This document shows, piece by piece, positions 1-8,382 of a stretch of 64,000 bases of DNA; the stretch's first letter is position 1, and each line of letters starts with the position of its first letter. The stretch comes from Candidatus Obscuribacterales bacterium (lineage in GTDB: Bacteria > Cyanobacteriota > Vampirovibrionia > Obscuribacterales > Obscuribacteraceae): contig JAIETF010000035.1 in the NCBI GenBank assembly GCA_019745415.1, positions 47,395-111,394 on the forward strand, in the 5' to 3' direction. A program made the position numbers and the translations under genes. The notes under the pieces are model-generated. The model saw nothing but the letters and a program-made list of their open reading frames with translations, did not search any database and was not told the DNA's origin.

Positions 1-221
1 TTCCATATTTACTGACCTTTACTTACTGAATTTGACATTACCATAGCTTCACATATCAGGAGCCTATATAGATAAAGAAGAAAGTATAGTTAACCAAGTT
101 CTTAATAAGCGGCAATGTCAAGAAGAGACTTCTCTCCTGTTAACTGAAAATAGAGGACAATTCAGCTTGCTTATCTCAGCTTGCATATAGAATTTTTCTT
201 CAGCTAATTAGGGTAAAAGTT
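1..221. other. AT-rich leader without a visible gene
   Basis: No credible reading frame lies here on either strand. The stretch is clearly richer in A and T than the coding DNA that follows, as expected of an upstream regulatory region for the glycosyltransferase operon starting at 222. A TTGACA hexamer sits at 32-37, but no good -10 box follows at 16-18 bases, so I do not call a promoter. Bases 111-150 resemble a stretch upstream of the ATPase gene at 14191 (see findings). Confidence 0.5.
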
Positions 222-1835
222 TTGTCCAAGTCTCTGGTCTTCATTCCGGTTCTTTTGCTCTGCGCTTTTGTCATTTTTGCCAGGCTCGGTGACTATCCGC
301 TCTTCAATCCTGATGAAGCCCTCTATGCCGAACCGGCTCGAGAGATGTTGGTTATTGGCGACTATGTGACTACCTATTTAAATTATGTGGTGCGCTTCAC
401 CAAGCCGCCCCTGGTTATTTGGGCAATGGCCCTCTTTATGAAAATTTTTGGGGTGAGCGAGTTTGCCGCCCGCTTTTTTGGTGCATCTTGCGGCTTGGCC
501 TTAATTGGTGTGACCTATGCCTTTGTTTTGCGCTATGTCGGACTTTTCGCCGCCGTAATTGCTTCTTTCAGTTTGGTTCTTGCACCGCTCTATTTAGGCA
601 CGGCTAGAGAAGCAATCACCGATATGCCTCTTTCGCTCTTTATGGCTTGGGCCCAGTTTTTATTTTTTCGGGCTATGCATGACAAAACAAGCAAAGCCGC
701 CTTTCTTGCCTGGATTTTGCTTGGTCTGGCTGTCATGACCAAAGGACCAGTAGGTTTGGTTGTGCCTGGTGCCATTGTCGGCATCTATATTTTGCTGACC
801 GGCAACATTCTTGAAAAGATAAAGCGACTGAGACTGGTTGCTGGTCTATTTATTGTTGCTTTCATTGCTCTGCCCTGGTTTGCCACTGAAATATATGTGA
901 CGAAAGGGGCTTATTTCAACGAATTTATCATGCGCGAGAATGTCGAACGCTTTACTGCCAACGTAGATGCTCATAAGCAGCCGGTTTGGTACCACTTGCT
1001 GGCTATGCTCATTGGTTTCCTGCCCTTTTCAGTCTATGTGCCGGTTTTGTTGAAAGATGGCGTCGGCGCGCTCAAGTCCAAGTTCAAAGAACAAAAAGAC
1101 CTAAAAGTACTAAATGACCTAGATGAAACGGCATCGCTCAGGCTCTATTGCGCTATCTGGGTACTTTTCACCTTGGCTTTTTATTCTATTTCAGTGTCCA
1201 AGCTCTTGCCTTATACATTGCCTGCTTTTCCTGCTTTGGCGCTACTGACCGTCGACTGTCTCGACCGGCATATCAAAAATAATAAGTTTGCACCACTTGC
1301 TGCACCTTTGCTCTTGATAGTCGGCGCTATGGCAGCGGTGGGCATTTCCGCTCCCAAGCTGATTTCGTTTATTAGAGACTGTCCACCCGAACTGAGCCCT
1401 CTCATAACAGGCTTTGCCGGCTTTGCTGGTTTTGCCGCTTTTGTCGCCCTGGCTCTTTTACGCTCTAATCGAAGTCAGGCTGCATTTCTCTTCTTTGCGG
1501 TGGCCATGACCTTAGGTCTCAATTACTATTTGGCCAGGGTTTTGCCCTTGGTTTCAGCCCGCTGGGAAGGCGGTCTGCCCGAACTCAGTCGCTTTGCCGG
1601 TCAGTCTACATTGCCGATTCTGGTTTATGACATGCGCAAGCCCGGGGTTCCCTTTTATAGTCTTCGCAAAGTAGAGAATTTCAACAATCACAGTCTCTTT
1701 CTCAAGCGGCTGACTGAATTGCCCAAGGCCTATATATTGGCGCGCACACGCCATCGCGATTTGCTCTTAGCCTCTGGTTTGAAAGAAGTGAGAAGTCAGG
1801 GGAGTTTCAGTCTCTTTGTTTGGGGGCAGAACTGA
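222..1835 (+). CDS. ArnT/PMT-like glycosyltransferase family 39 membrane protein
   Basis: This is a GT-C fold integral membrane glycosyltransferase of the ArnT/PMT type. Such enzymes move a sugar from a polyprenyl-phosphate donor to lipid or protein on the outer face of the inner membrane. After the first membrane segment come the acidic loop motif DEALYAEPAREM (residues 31-42), with the expected catalytic Asp/Glu, and FTKPPL near residues 59-64, both typical of the family. About ten further hydrophobic segments follow, and the length of 537 residues is normal. The start is TTG with an AGGG about 8 bases upstream. It heads a likely three-gene operon with 1871 and 2669. The acceptor cannot be told from sequence. 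Confidence 0.88.
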   Translation: MSKSLVFIPVLLLCAFVIFARLGDYPLFNPDEALYAEPAREMLVIGDYVTTYLNYVVRFTKPPLVIWAMALFMKIFGVSEFAARFFGASCGLALIGVTYAFVLRYVGLFAAVIASFSLVLAPLYLGTAREAITDMPLSLFMAWAQFLFFRAMHDKTSKAAFLAWILLGLAVMTKGPVGLVVPGAIVGIYILLTGNILEKIKRLRLVAGLFIVAFIALPWFATEIYVTKGAYFNEFIMRENVERFTANVDAHKQPVWYHLLAMLIGFLPFSVYVPVLLKDGVGALKSKFKEQKDLKVLNDLDETASLRLYCAIWVLFTLAFYSISVSKLLPYTLPAFPALALLTVDCLDRHIKNNKFAPLAAPLLLIVGAMAAVGISAPKLISFIRDCPPELSPLITGFAGFAGFAAFVALALLRSNRSQAAFLFFAVAMTLGLNYYLARVLPLVSARWEGGLPELSRFAGQSTLPILVYDMRKPGVPFYSLRKVENFNNHSLFLKRLTELPKAYILARTRHRDLLLASGLKEVRSQGSFSLFVWGQN

Positions 1836-1870
1836 AAGGAAGCTCCCAGTCGGTATAGTCGCAACCTAAT

Positions 1871-2665
1871 ATGGTTCCTGAGTTGAAGGTCCACAAAAAA
1901 ATTCTGGAAGAGTTGAAGCGCTTCCAGATCGATACCGCTTTAGTAAAGAAGGTCGAGAAGGACCTTCCCCGCGATTTCTATTTTGTACCGGTCACTAGCG
2001 AACAAGCCACCGGTGTTTGGCATGCCATTAGGGCTGTGCACAAAGAAACCGGACTCTGGCCTGTTTTGGTGCAGAATGACGGGGTTATGGACGAGCTTTT
2101 CTCGACTTTAGAGCGTCATGACGAAGACTTTGATGCATATTTCGATGAAACTGTCAGTGAAGGTTTAGCCATCGACTTTAAGTCTTGGCTGAAGTTGCAG
2201 GAGCCTGAACCTCAAGATAATGATGAACTGATGGGGGAATGGCCCGAAGAGGCGGAACCGGCTCATGTTTTGGTGCAACTGCTCGACTTGCGCGTAGACG
2301 AGGAGGGACGTTTCGCCATGCAGCAGCTTTCTGAAGTTTTGCTGGTACTCTGCCCTCTGCAAGAACCCTGGCATCTGCCTGCCCTGCTTAAGCTCGGCGG
2401 TTGGAATGCCTGTCCCGATGCGCCGCATCATGTTGCCGGCTTCAAGTATTGGTATGAAAGATATTCTGCCGAACCGGCTTTCTTTTCTTACGACACTTTC
2501 GAATTCATAGTCAATAATCCGCCCACTGATAATGATAGTGCCTTAGAACTGGCTATTGACCAGTATTATTACTGTTATGATTTGGTGGCGCAGGGTTGCG
2601 GCTCAATTTTAGAGCTGGCTGGTAACCTGGTAGACTCAACGGTTTGGTACTTTTGGTGGGACTAA
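1871..2665 (+). CDS. DUF4253 domain protein
   Basis: A soluble, acidic protein of 264 residues with no signal peptide or membrane segment. The C-terminal half (from about residue 160) matches my recollection of DUF4253: an LGGWNACPD motif, then FKYWYERY, a run with F and NNPP, QYYYCYD, and the closing VWYFWWD. DUF4253 proteins have no established activity and often occur in SMI1/immunity-like or housekeeping contexts. The N-terminal 150 residues look family-specific. It sits 35 bases after the glycosyltransferase and 3 bases before the next gene, so co-transcription is likely, although a functional link to glycosylation is not evident. Confidence 0.75.
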   Translation: MVPELKVHKKILEELKRFQIDTALVKKVEKDLPRDFYFVPVTSEQATGVWHAIRAVHKETGLWPVLVQNDGVMDELFSTLERHDEDFDAYFDETVSEGLAIDFKSWLKLQEPEPQDNDELMGEWPEEAEPAHVLVQLLDLRVDEEGRFAMQQLSEVLLVLCPLQEPWHLPALLKLGGWNACPDAPHHVAGFKYWYERYSAEPAFFSYDTFEFIVNNPPTDNDSALELAIDQYYYCYDLVAQGCGSILELAGNLVDSTVWYFWWD

Positions 2666-2668
2666 AAT

Positions 2669-3268
2669 ATGGATCCAAGATTGGAAGCGGCTTTTAGGAG
2701 TTCAGCCAGTTGGTTTTTCTGGATGGCCGGATGCACGGTCGTCAATCTCTTTATGTTCATTACCAAGTCTAATTTCGGCTTGGCTTTAGGTATGTCTGAT
2801 TCATTGATTGTGGCAGTGGTCAATCTTCTGCGGCCACCTGCCGGTGATGCCGGTGCCTTGATTGTTATTGCCAGCAATGTCCTTTATATCGCCCTCATGG
2901 CTGTCTTTGGCATATTTGCAGGTAAAGGCAAGGTTTGGGCTTTTGCAATGGGTATCAGTTTGGCGCTCATTGATGGCATCTATTGCTTGAGCGGCGGCGA
3001 GTATATTGGAACTATAGTGCATGGTATGGCGGTTTGGTTCATTTTCAGTGGACTGAGGCTGGCTATAGCAGTTCGCAACGCCAGTCCGGAAGAATTGCTT
3101 TTTGCCACTGCTAATGCCGGCGTCGTCTCTCCCGGCAGTGGTGGACCATCGGGACCATCCGGTTCAGGCTTAGCTGAAAGTTGCCAGGAAACTGCAGGCG
3201 ACGGGCAAACTGATTCTGGAAATCAGGATACAAGCAAAGCCCCCGGTCCAAAAAATCCTATATCTTAA
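2669..3268 (+). CDS. Small integral membrane protein, unknown
   Basis: I do not recognise this 199-residue protein. It has four hydrophobic segments (about residues 12-32, 40-60, 68-90 and 95-130) and then a hydrophilic Gly/Ser/Pro-rich tail from about residue 150 to the end that is probably disordered and cytosolic. The ATG follows the stop of the DUF4253 gene by 3 bases, which implies translational coupling. Its stop codon directly abuts the stop of the convergent gene at 3269, leaving no room for a separate terminator. A four-helix membrane protein with a low-complexity tail could be an accessory to the upstream glycosyltransferase, but that is a guess. Confidence 0.7.
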   Translation: MDPRLEAAFRSSASWFFWMAGCTVVNLFMFITKSNFGLALGMSDSLIVAVVNLLRPPAGDAGALIVIASNVLYIALMAVFGIFAGKGKVWAFAMGISLALIDGIYCLSGGEYIGTIVHGMAVWFIFSGLRLAIAVRNASPEELLFATANAGVVSPGSGGPSGPSGSGLAESCQETAGDGQTDSGNQDTSKAPGPKNPIS

Positions 3269-4678
3269 CTAGAGTTCCCAGTCGCTAACCTTCTTCACCC
3301 CTTCGCCTTGCCTCGGTGTGCTGATACTACTGGTGGTATTACTCTCTTCTTCGTCGCCTTTGACTACCCTGAAGCCGCCTGGTCCATCGGCGGCCCGCTT
3401 AAGTTCAATATTGAAAGTGACTTCTTTCTGATTCGAACCGGCTGGAAAACCGGGAATGTCATAGTATTTGACGCTATTAGCTGCCTTAAGAGCCGCCTCT
3501 CTGAATTGTGTTTCAATTTTGACGTTTCTAGCTACATCGGGGGCGGCTCTGAAATCTACCACTTGGGCTTGCAGGTCATGCACCTGGTTCACCTTAACCT
3601 GCACTACTGCTGTTCCGATGCCCACATCGGCATACTGCCATCTGCTATAAATTGCTTTGGCTACGTCTTTGTACCACTGTCCCCAATTGGGGCTGACTGC
3701 CACCGCTGCCTTTTCCAGGGCGGGCAGCATTAGTGTGGTGGCGGTTTCTTCTTCGGGAACCCTTTGCATATTGACAAAAACCGGATTGGTATCCACCGGC
3801 AGTCTAAAGTTGCCTCCTTTTGCCGTGGCACCTAGCGCGGTCATATTGGTCGTCCACTTGCCGCCCAGGCTATCATTAACCGTATGCGGTACCGTAACCG
3901 TTACTTCATAGCCCGGCGCCCAGGTCACTATGCCTTCTCGGCTTGAATATGGCTTGACTTTGTTCTGTTCCACCACAGTTGTGGGCGTGCCGTTCTTGCT
4001 ATCGAAGCCTCTGATTTGGTCAGGGCTGTATTGGTTGTACTCGGCTTTATAGCCTGGTTCGATAATATGATGACCGGGACAAAGAAAAGGCAGGTTGCCG
4101 TGAATGCAATGATAGACGGTCATCAAATTACTTGGTCTTGTCACTGTTTTGACTTCAAAACCAGGCACATAAGTGGTTACTCCGCTAACCGATGAAACCG
4201 CCAAGGTCGGGCTTGGTTTGGGGCTGCCATAGTCTGTGACGGCGCCTGACCGACCCGGGGTGCTCACCTGCTCTGGGACTCTATAGGTCTGTGTGCTGGT
4301 TTCCTGGTGTGAAGTAACTATAGGTGCTATCACCCCGGAACCATAGGTGCGAATTGGTCCATAACTGGTTGATGGTACCTGGATATTCAAGAAAGACTGG
4401 TTGGTCCCCGATTGCAGAGTCGGTCCGCCGTTAAGATACTTGTTTCCCGAGATTTGAATTACCGAAGTTGAAGACTGCAGATAATTGTGGTCGAGGGAGC
4501 CTTGCAGCGGCGGCTTTAGTGAGACATCTTTCTTGCTTTCGCCGGTCAAGACAGTAAGTGATGGTTTGATCTCGTTGTCGCTCTTGATGCCACCTTGCAG
4601 TGGCTCAGCCTGCGCCGAGCCCCAGTCGGCTAAGGTATACGAGATTACAAAGAATACTAATATTGGAACTATCTTCAT
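3269..4678 (-). CDS. Exported protein with TonB-like C-terminal domain
   Basis: The protein begins with a signal peptide (MKIVPILVFFVISY...) followed by about 270 residues of Ser/Thr/Pro/Gly-rich, apparently flexible sequence. The last 130 residues resemble a TonB/TolA C-terminal domain: a YSRW segment in an amphipathic helix, an AVVQVKVN strand, and a FNIEL closing strand near KEVTF. An in-frame upstream start at 4699 would add seven residues, but the ATG at 4678 has AGAAAGAG just before it and begins the signal peptide cleanly. No ExbB/ExbD partner is nearby, so energy transduction is unproven; periplasmic scaffolding is equally possible. It is transcribed away from a roughly 140-base gap shared with 4820. 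Confidence 0.7.
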   Translation of the reverse strand: MKIVPILVFFVISYTLADWGSAQAEPLQGGIKSDNEIKPSLTVLTGESKKDVSLKPPLQGSLDHNYLQSSTSVIQISGNKYLNGGPTLQSGTNQSFLNIQVPSTSYGPIRTYGSGVIAPIVTSHQETSTQTYRVPEQVSTPGRSGAVTDYGSPKPSPTLAVSSVSGVTTYVPGFEVKTVTRPSNLMTVYHCIHGNLPFLCPGHHIIEPGYKAEYNQYSPDQIRGFDSKNGTPTTVVEQNKVKPYSSREGIVTWAPGYEVTVTVPHTVNDSLGGKWTTNMTALGATAKGGNFRLPVDTNPVFVNMQRVPEEETATTLMLPALEKAAVAVSPNWGQWYKDVAKAIYSRWQYADVGIGTAVVQVKVNQVHDLQAQVVDFRAAPDVARNVKIETQFREAALKAANSVKYYDIPGFPAGSNQKEVTFNIELKRAADGPGGFRVVKGDEEESNTTSSISTPRQGEGVKKVSDWEL

Positions 4679-4819
4679 CGCTCTTTCTTGCCTAAGCATC
4701 TTTGACTAACTTAGCATTTCCCAAAAGCGTCCAATTAAAAACCGTGGTCGAAGACGAGCACGAGAACTGACTTTGGGGACAAAGCGAGAGTCTGGCTTCC
4801 TAATAATTTGTTTGCTATT

Positions 4820-5599
4820 TCAGTCACCCATAAGCGTGCCGAACATATCGGCAGCCTGTCTATATTTCTTTTGTTCTTCCTTTACCTCGGAAGATTTAGC
4901 TTTTCTATAGCCGCTCGGATAGCAAAATTGATTTCGCGCTATTTCAACTTGACTGACTTTCTTGGTTTCGAACATAGTTCGCTGTCTACCCGATTTGAAG
5001 CGGTCGACTTGTTTGAGAATTACACCGTTCAGAGTGGGAAGGTCGAAGCGCCAGCGCAGAAAATCTAGTTGTTTCTTTTGCAATTTATAGCCGGTGGTTT
5101 CCCAGATAGATTGCGAAGTCATTAGATCGCCTCTGTCAGTGCCGTCTCTATAGATAAATTCAGCTTGACTGACATAGCTGTCGGCGGGCAAGACTTTTCT
5201 TTCAACTTTGCGCACCGGTAAACCTAGATAGTTTGTATTGGTGCTGGTGAGACGGTCGGTTAAGGCGGCTTTTCTGCCAGCTATGTTCAACTTCCAATAT
5301 TCGTATGGCACAGCATTGCCTAGATTGCTGCGAGGGTTGTATGTGACAACTTTCCAGTCAGGCGCGAAGCAGTAATAAACCACATGCTGTTCGGTTAAGT
5401 CCAGCTTGACGCCTTTGTCGTTGAAGTAGATTAGGCAGGGACCGTGGCTGAGTACGTTTGCTTCTATCTTTGTGACCGAAATAGTGTTTTTGCTTGAGCC
5501 CGCGGCGATCTTTTCGGTGCTTGATATAGAAAAGAAAAGTAGTGATAAACAGGCAAGAGCCTGGTTTATCTTTAGTTTCTTGAGAGTGAAACCGGGCAT
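4820..5599 (-). CDS. Secreted protein of unknown function
   Basis: A 259-residue protein with a basic N-terminus and a hydrophobic stretch (about residues 12-26) typical of a signal peptide. The mature part is rich in beta-prone sequence with no domain I can name. Patterns such as VVYYCFAPDWKVVTYNP and the basic, charged C-terminus (KSSEVKEEQKKYRQAADMFG) suggest a compact periplasmic beta protein with a helical tail. An AGGGCG about 6 bases before the ATG supports the start. The general build (signal peptide, 240-260 residues, one or two cysteines) resembles the secreted protein at 7341, but I see no clear sequence homology between them. Confidence 0.65.
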   Translation of the reverse strand: MPGFTLKKLKINQALACLSLLFFSISSTEKIAAGSSKNTISVTKIEANVLSHGPCLIYFNDKGVKLDLTEQHVVYYCFAPDWKVVTYNPRSNLGNAVPYEYWKLNIAGRKAALTDRLTSTNTNYLGLPVRKVERKVLPADSYVSQAEFIYRDGTDRGDLMTSQSIWETTGYKLQKKQLDFLRWRFDLPTLNGVILKQVDRFKSGRQRTMFETKKVSQVEIARNQFCYPSGYRKAKSSEVKEEQKKYRQAADMFGTLMGD

Positions 5600-5735
5600 A
5601 AGATCGCCCTCGTTCTTGCTAGTTAGATGTAAGAGACTTAGGCTTCCGGGATTTTCAGTGCTGATCTTGGCGCTAGACCTTTAGATATTTATCTATTTTA
5701 GCTTATTATGGGGTATCCGAATAGGGCTAAGGCAG

Positions 5736-6932
5736 CTAAAGAGCTTGGGCGGCAGCATAGGCTGAAGCCCAAGCCCATTGAAAGTTGTAGCCTCCCAACC
5801 AGCCGGTAACATCTACTACTTCGCCAATAAAGAAGAGCCCGCTTACTTCCTTTGCTTCCATCGTGGTCGAAGACAAGCAAGCTGTTTCGACACCGCCTCT
5901 GGTGACTTCAGCTTTTTTGTATCCTACCGTTGAGCCTGGTATGACTTGCCAGCTTTTCAGGTTATCTATAAGCAGTTTTGTCTTTTTCCCGTCTAGATTA
6001 GCCATGGTACCGCTTATTGCCAAATGTCTGGCGAAATATTCGGCAAAGCGCTTAGGCAAAATCTCTGAAAGTATGTTTTTTATTTCCTGCTTGCCGTGTT
6101 TTTGTTTGGCTTGCGCTAGGAAACTCTCTACTGATAGGTCCGGCAATAGATCAATCGAGAGGGGGCTGCCCTTTTTGAAGTAGAGTGAAGCTTGCAGGCT
6201 TGCCGGACCTGATAGACCTTTGTGAGTAAAGAGAATGTTTTCTCTAAAAGAAGCCTTATTGCACGACACCAGAGCATCAAGGGAGATGCCGGCTAAATTA
6301 GTAAACTCGCTTAAATCTGAATCTCGCCAATCAAAGCCGTCCAGCGCCGGGGCTAATTCGGTTATTCTTAGGCCGAACTGTCGGGCTAGGTCATAACCAA
6401 AGCCGGTGGCTCCAATTTGTGGAATGGACAGACCGCCTGTGGCTACCACTAGGCAGGGCGCCTCTTGGACTTCGCCGCGGTCATCGGTAAGCAGAAAACG
6501 GTCTGGTTTTTCCACCTTGGCGATTTTTCGATTGAGTTTGAAGTCTACCTGTGCTTCCCTGGCTTCTTTAAGCAGCATATCGACTATTTGACTAGCTGAG
6601 TCACGACAGAAAAGTTGACCTAGTTTCTTTTCGTAGTAAGCAATGCGGTGTTTTTCTACAAGCTTGATAAAGTCTTGGGGGGTGTATCTGGAAAGGGCAG
6701 ACTTGGCGAAGTGCTTGTTGCCTGAAACATAGCACTCGGGGCGGGCGCCCAAATTGGTGAAGTTGCAGCGACCACCCCCTGATATAAGAATCTTTCTGCC
6801 AATCTCTTTATTGTGGTCTAGTACCAAGACCCGTCGCCCCCGCTTGCCTGCCTCGGCGGCGCACATCAAACCGGCGCCGCCGGCGCCGATGATAATTACG
6901 TCATAATTATTGGAGTTCAATCTATTTGTCAT
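5736..6932 (-). CDS. HI0933-family NAD(P)/FAD-dependent oxidoreductase (YhiN-like)
   Basis: A flavoprotein of the HI0933/YhiN family. The N-terminus carries the Rossmann FAD-binding motif VIIIGAGGAGLMCAAEAGKRG, followed by the family signature ISGGGRCNFTN; the C-terminus has FFIGEVVDVTGWLGGYNFQWAWASG-like sequence that closes the FAD site. Family members are widespread and their substrate is not established. The open frame extends to 7022, but the extra 30 residues read as non-protein-like, and the ATG at 6932 starts two residues before a normal family N-terminus, so I prefer it. It is divergent from the gene at 6980 across 47 bases. Confidence 0.9.
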   Translation of the reverse strand: MTNRLNSNNYDVIIIGAGGAGLMCAAEAGKRGRRVLVLDHNKEIGRKILISGGGRCNFTNLGARPECYVSGNKHFAKSALSRYTPQDFIKLVEKHRIAYYEKKLGQLFCRDSASQIVDMLLKEAREAQVDFKLNRKIAKVEKPDRFLLTDDRGEVQEAPCLVVATGGLSIPQIGATGFGYDLARQFGLRITELAPALDGFDWRDSDLSEFTNLAGISLDALVSCNKASFRENILFTHKGLSGPASLQASLYFKKGSPLSIDLLPDLSVESFLAQAKQKHGKQEIKNILSEILPKRFAEYFARHLAISGTMANLDGKKTKLLIDNLKSWQVIPGSTVGYKKAEVTRGGVETACLSSTTMEAKEVSGLFFIGEVVDVTGWLGGYNFQWAWASAYAAAQAL

Positions 6933-6979
6933 GCCAGTATTTGCATAATGATAGTATTTCGTAGGCGGTCGGGATAGAT

Positions 6980-7327
6980 ATGACAGTATTAACAGGCGAA
7001 GTTGTAACCAAAGCACAGTCAAGTTTGAAAGCTTTTGCCATATATCTTGAGAGCGGCAAGGCTATCTTGTTTTCGGCTGAAACAAAAGGCGGTGCCGTGC
7101 AAGTCACTATGGCGGTTAAGCCGGCCCAAGAAGTGCCAGAGCAAAGTGAGGCAGTTTGTTCGGTGGACTGGAGTTGGATTTATGGGCGGCAAGTAAAGGG
7201 TGTTGCTGCTAGCCCGCGCGGTGATTTCTTCAAGCTTGATTTGGGTTCCGGCTTGGTCATTACCATCAGTTGCGGCATGTGGCAGGGTGATGGTTTTCTT
7301 TCTTTTATGCCGTACAAGCCGGTCTAA
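6980..7327 (+). CDS. Small protein of unknown function
   Basis: I do not recognise this 115-residue protein. It has no signal peptide or membrane segment. Alternating hydrophobic residues through most of its length (AFAIYLESGKAILFSAE; GLVITISCGMWQGDGFLSFM) suggest a small all-beta fold. It is divergently transcribed from the flavoprotein at 5736 and its stop lies 13 bases from the stop of the convergent gene at 7341. Length, codon use and clean boundaries make it a likely real gene. Confidence 0.6.
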   Translation: MTVLTGEVVTKAQSSLKAFAIYLESGKAILFSAETKGGAVQVTMAVKPAQEVPEQSEAVCSVDWSWIYGRQVKGVAASPRGDFFKLDLGSGLVITISCGMWQGDGFLSFMPYKPV

Positions 7328-7340
7328 AACAAATAGCGAC

Positions 7341-8099
7341 TTAGTCGGGCAACAAATTGCTCTTGCCTGTGGCAGTTAGAAATTCACTAAAGAGTGCCTT
7401 TAGGTCTTTGCCGTCTTTCTCGGCTGCAGGCTTGAAGGGTTTTGAGCGCTTGATCACGGCGTTGTTGCAGGTTTCAAAACTAGGCAGGCCGGCTTGGTCG
7501 AATGATTTTGTGGACGAGGTAAGTTCAATTGTGCCGTCTTCTAGTGGTCTATAACTAGTTATGCTTTCTTGCTGAAAGCTGCCCGAGATGCGATCGTCGT
7601 TGTAGTGCGAGACTCTTACCACGTTCATGAGACTGCGAAATCTTACTTCGCTGTCTGTAAGTACCTGAAAGTCTTTGCGTGAGACTTTGTGGTATTCGAT
7701 ATATTCAGAGCTGCGAGTCTCGCTGGTATAAGGTACCCCGACATAATGCCAGATGCCTCCCTGGCGGTCTTGTTGGTGTCCATAGCTAAATTCATGTCTG
7801 GCTTTGTAAGTAAGCGGCGACTGATAAATTTTGCCGGTTTTGAAATCTTTTCTATAGACTGCAGTTTCATTTTTTACCAGCCAGGTGCCGGCTAGAAAGG
7901 CTGGAATACGAATCCAATTGTTGCCTGACGAGGTTTTCAATGTTTCTGAATTAAACTCTGCCCCGGCTCTCAGCTCGGGTGCCACAGCCGGCATGCGCTC
8001 GACATGCTCCACCCCACCTTCCAGGGTATAGGCCAAAGCCTGCCCCGCAGAAATGGGCAGGAAAAGCAGGCAGACAATTAGAGAAAGGCATTTAATCAA
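7341..8099 (-). CDS. Secreted protein of unknown function
   Basis: A 252-residue exported protein: residues 1-23 form a standard signal peptide ending AGQALA. The mature protein contains FLAGTWLVKNETAVYRKDF, the kind of opening strand seen in lipocalin-like or DUF-type beta barrels that begin with an 'L.GTW' motif, and then many beta-prone strands. I cannot assign a family with confidence. Its ATG overlaps the stop of the upstream gene (8096-8335) by 4 bases as ATGA, so the two are translationally coupled. Confidence 0.65.
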   Translation of the reverse strand: MIKCLSLIVCLLFLPISAGQALAYTLEGGVEHVERMPAVAPELRAGAEFNSETLKTSSGNNWIRIPAFLAGTWLVKNETAVYRKDFKTGKIYQSPLTYKARHEFSYGHQQDRQGGIWHYVGVPYTSETRSSEYIEYHKVSRKDFQVLTDSEVRFRSLMNVVRVSHYNDDRISGSFQQESITSYRPLEDGTIELTSSTKSFDQAGLPSFETCNNAVIKRSKPFKPAAEKDGKDLKALFSEFLTATGKSNLLPD

Positions 8100-8335
8100 G
8101 AGGCTTTTCTTCTCTTGCTCTTGGTCTTAGCTTTTGCTTCCGCGTCAGCTCTATTTTCGTCTGCATCTGCAGCTTCTGCTTGAGCTTGGGCCTTTGCCTT
8201 TAGCCGGCGCTTGAGCTGGGCGATTGAAAATGGATAGGGACACCAGCCCTGCCCATTCATTGGGCACGAAGCCAAAGTGTCATCGGCTTTCTTCTTTCTT
8301 GTCTTTGTGGTTTTGCCTGATTTAGGTATACTCAC
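8096..8335 (-). CDS. Small basic protein with two-cysteine motif
   Basis: A short protein with a Lys/Arg-rich N-terminus, a compact central motif CPMNGQGWCPYPFSI, and a long Ala/Lys/Glu/Asp helix with a basic end. No family is recognised. The open frame could begin at a TTG at 8350, but the GTG at 8335 has GGGGAG seven bases upstream, so I take that start (79 residues). Its stop overlaps the start of the secreted-protein gene at 7341-8099 by 4 bases, which supports real translation. The spaced cysteines could bind metal or form a disulphide; the charged tail could bind nucleic acid. Both are guesses. Confidence 0.6.
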   Translation of the reverse strand: MSIPKSGKTTKTRKKKADDTLASCPMNGQGWCPYPFSIAQLKRRLKAKAQAQAEAADADENRADAEAKAKTKSKRRKAS

Positions 8336-8382
8336 CCTTTGACTCCCCAAGACTTATAACTCTAAAACTGGTATACCACAAA

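Noticed and set aside
3308..3733. Plus-strand 141-codon frame opposite the TonB-like gene
   Set aside because: It lies wholly within a good minus-strand gene, reads like no protein, and has no ribosome site.
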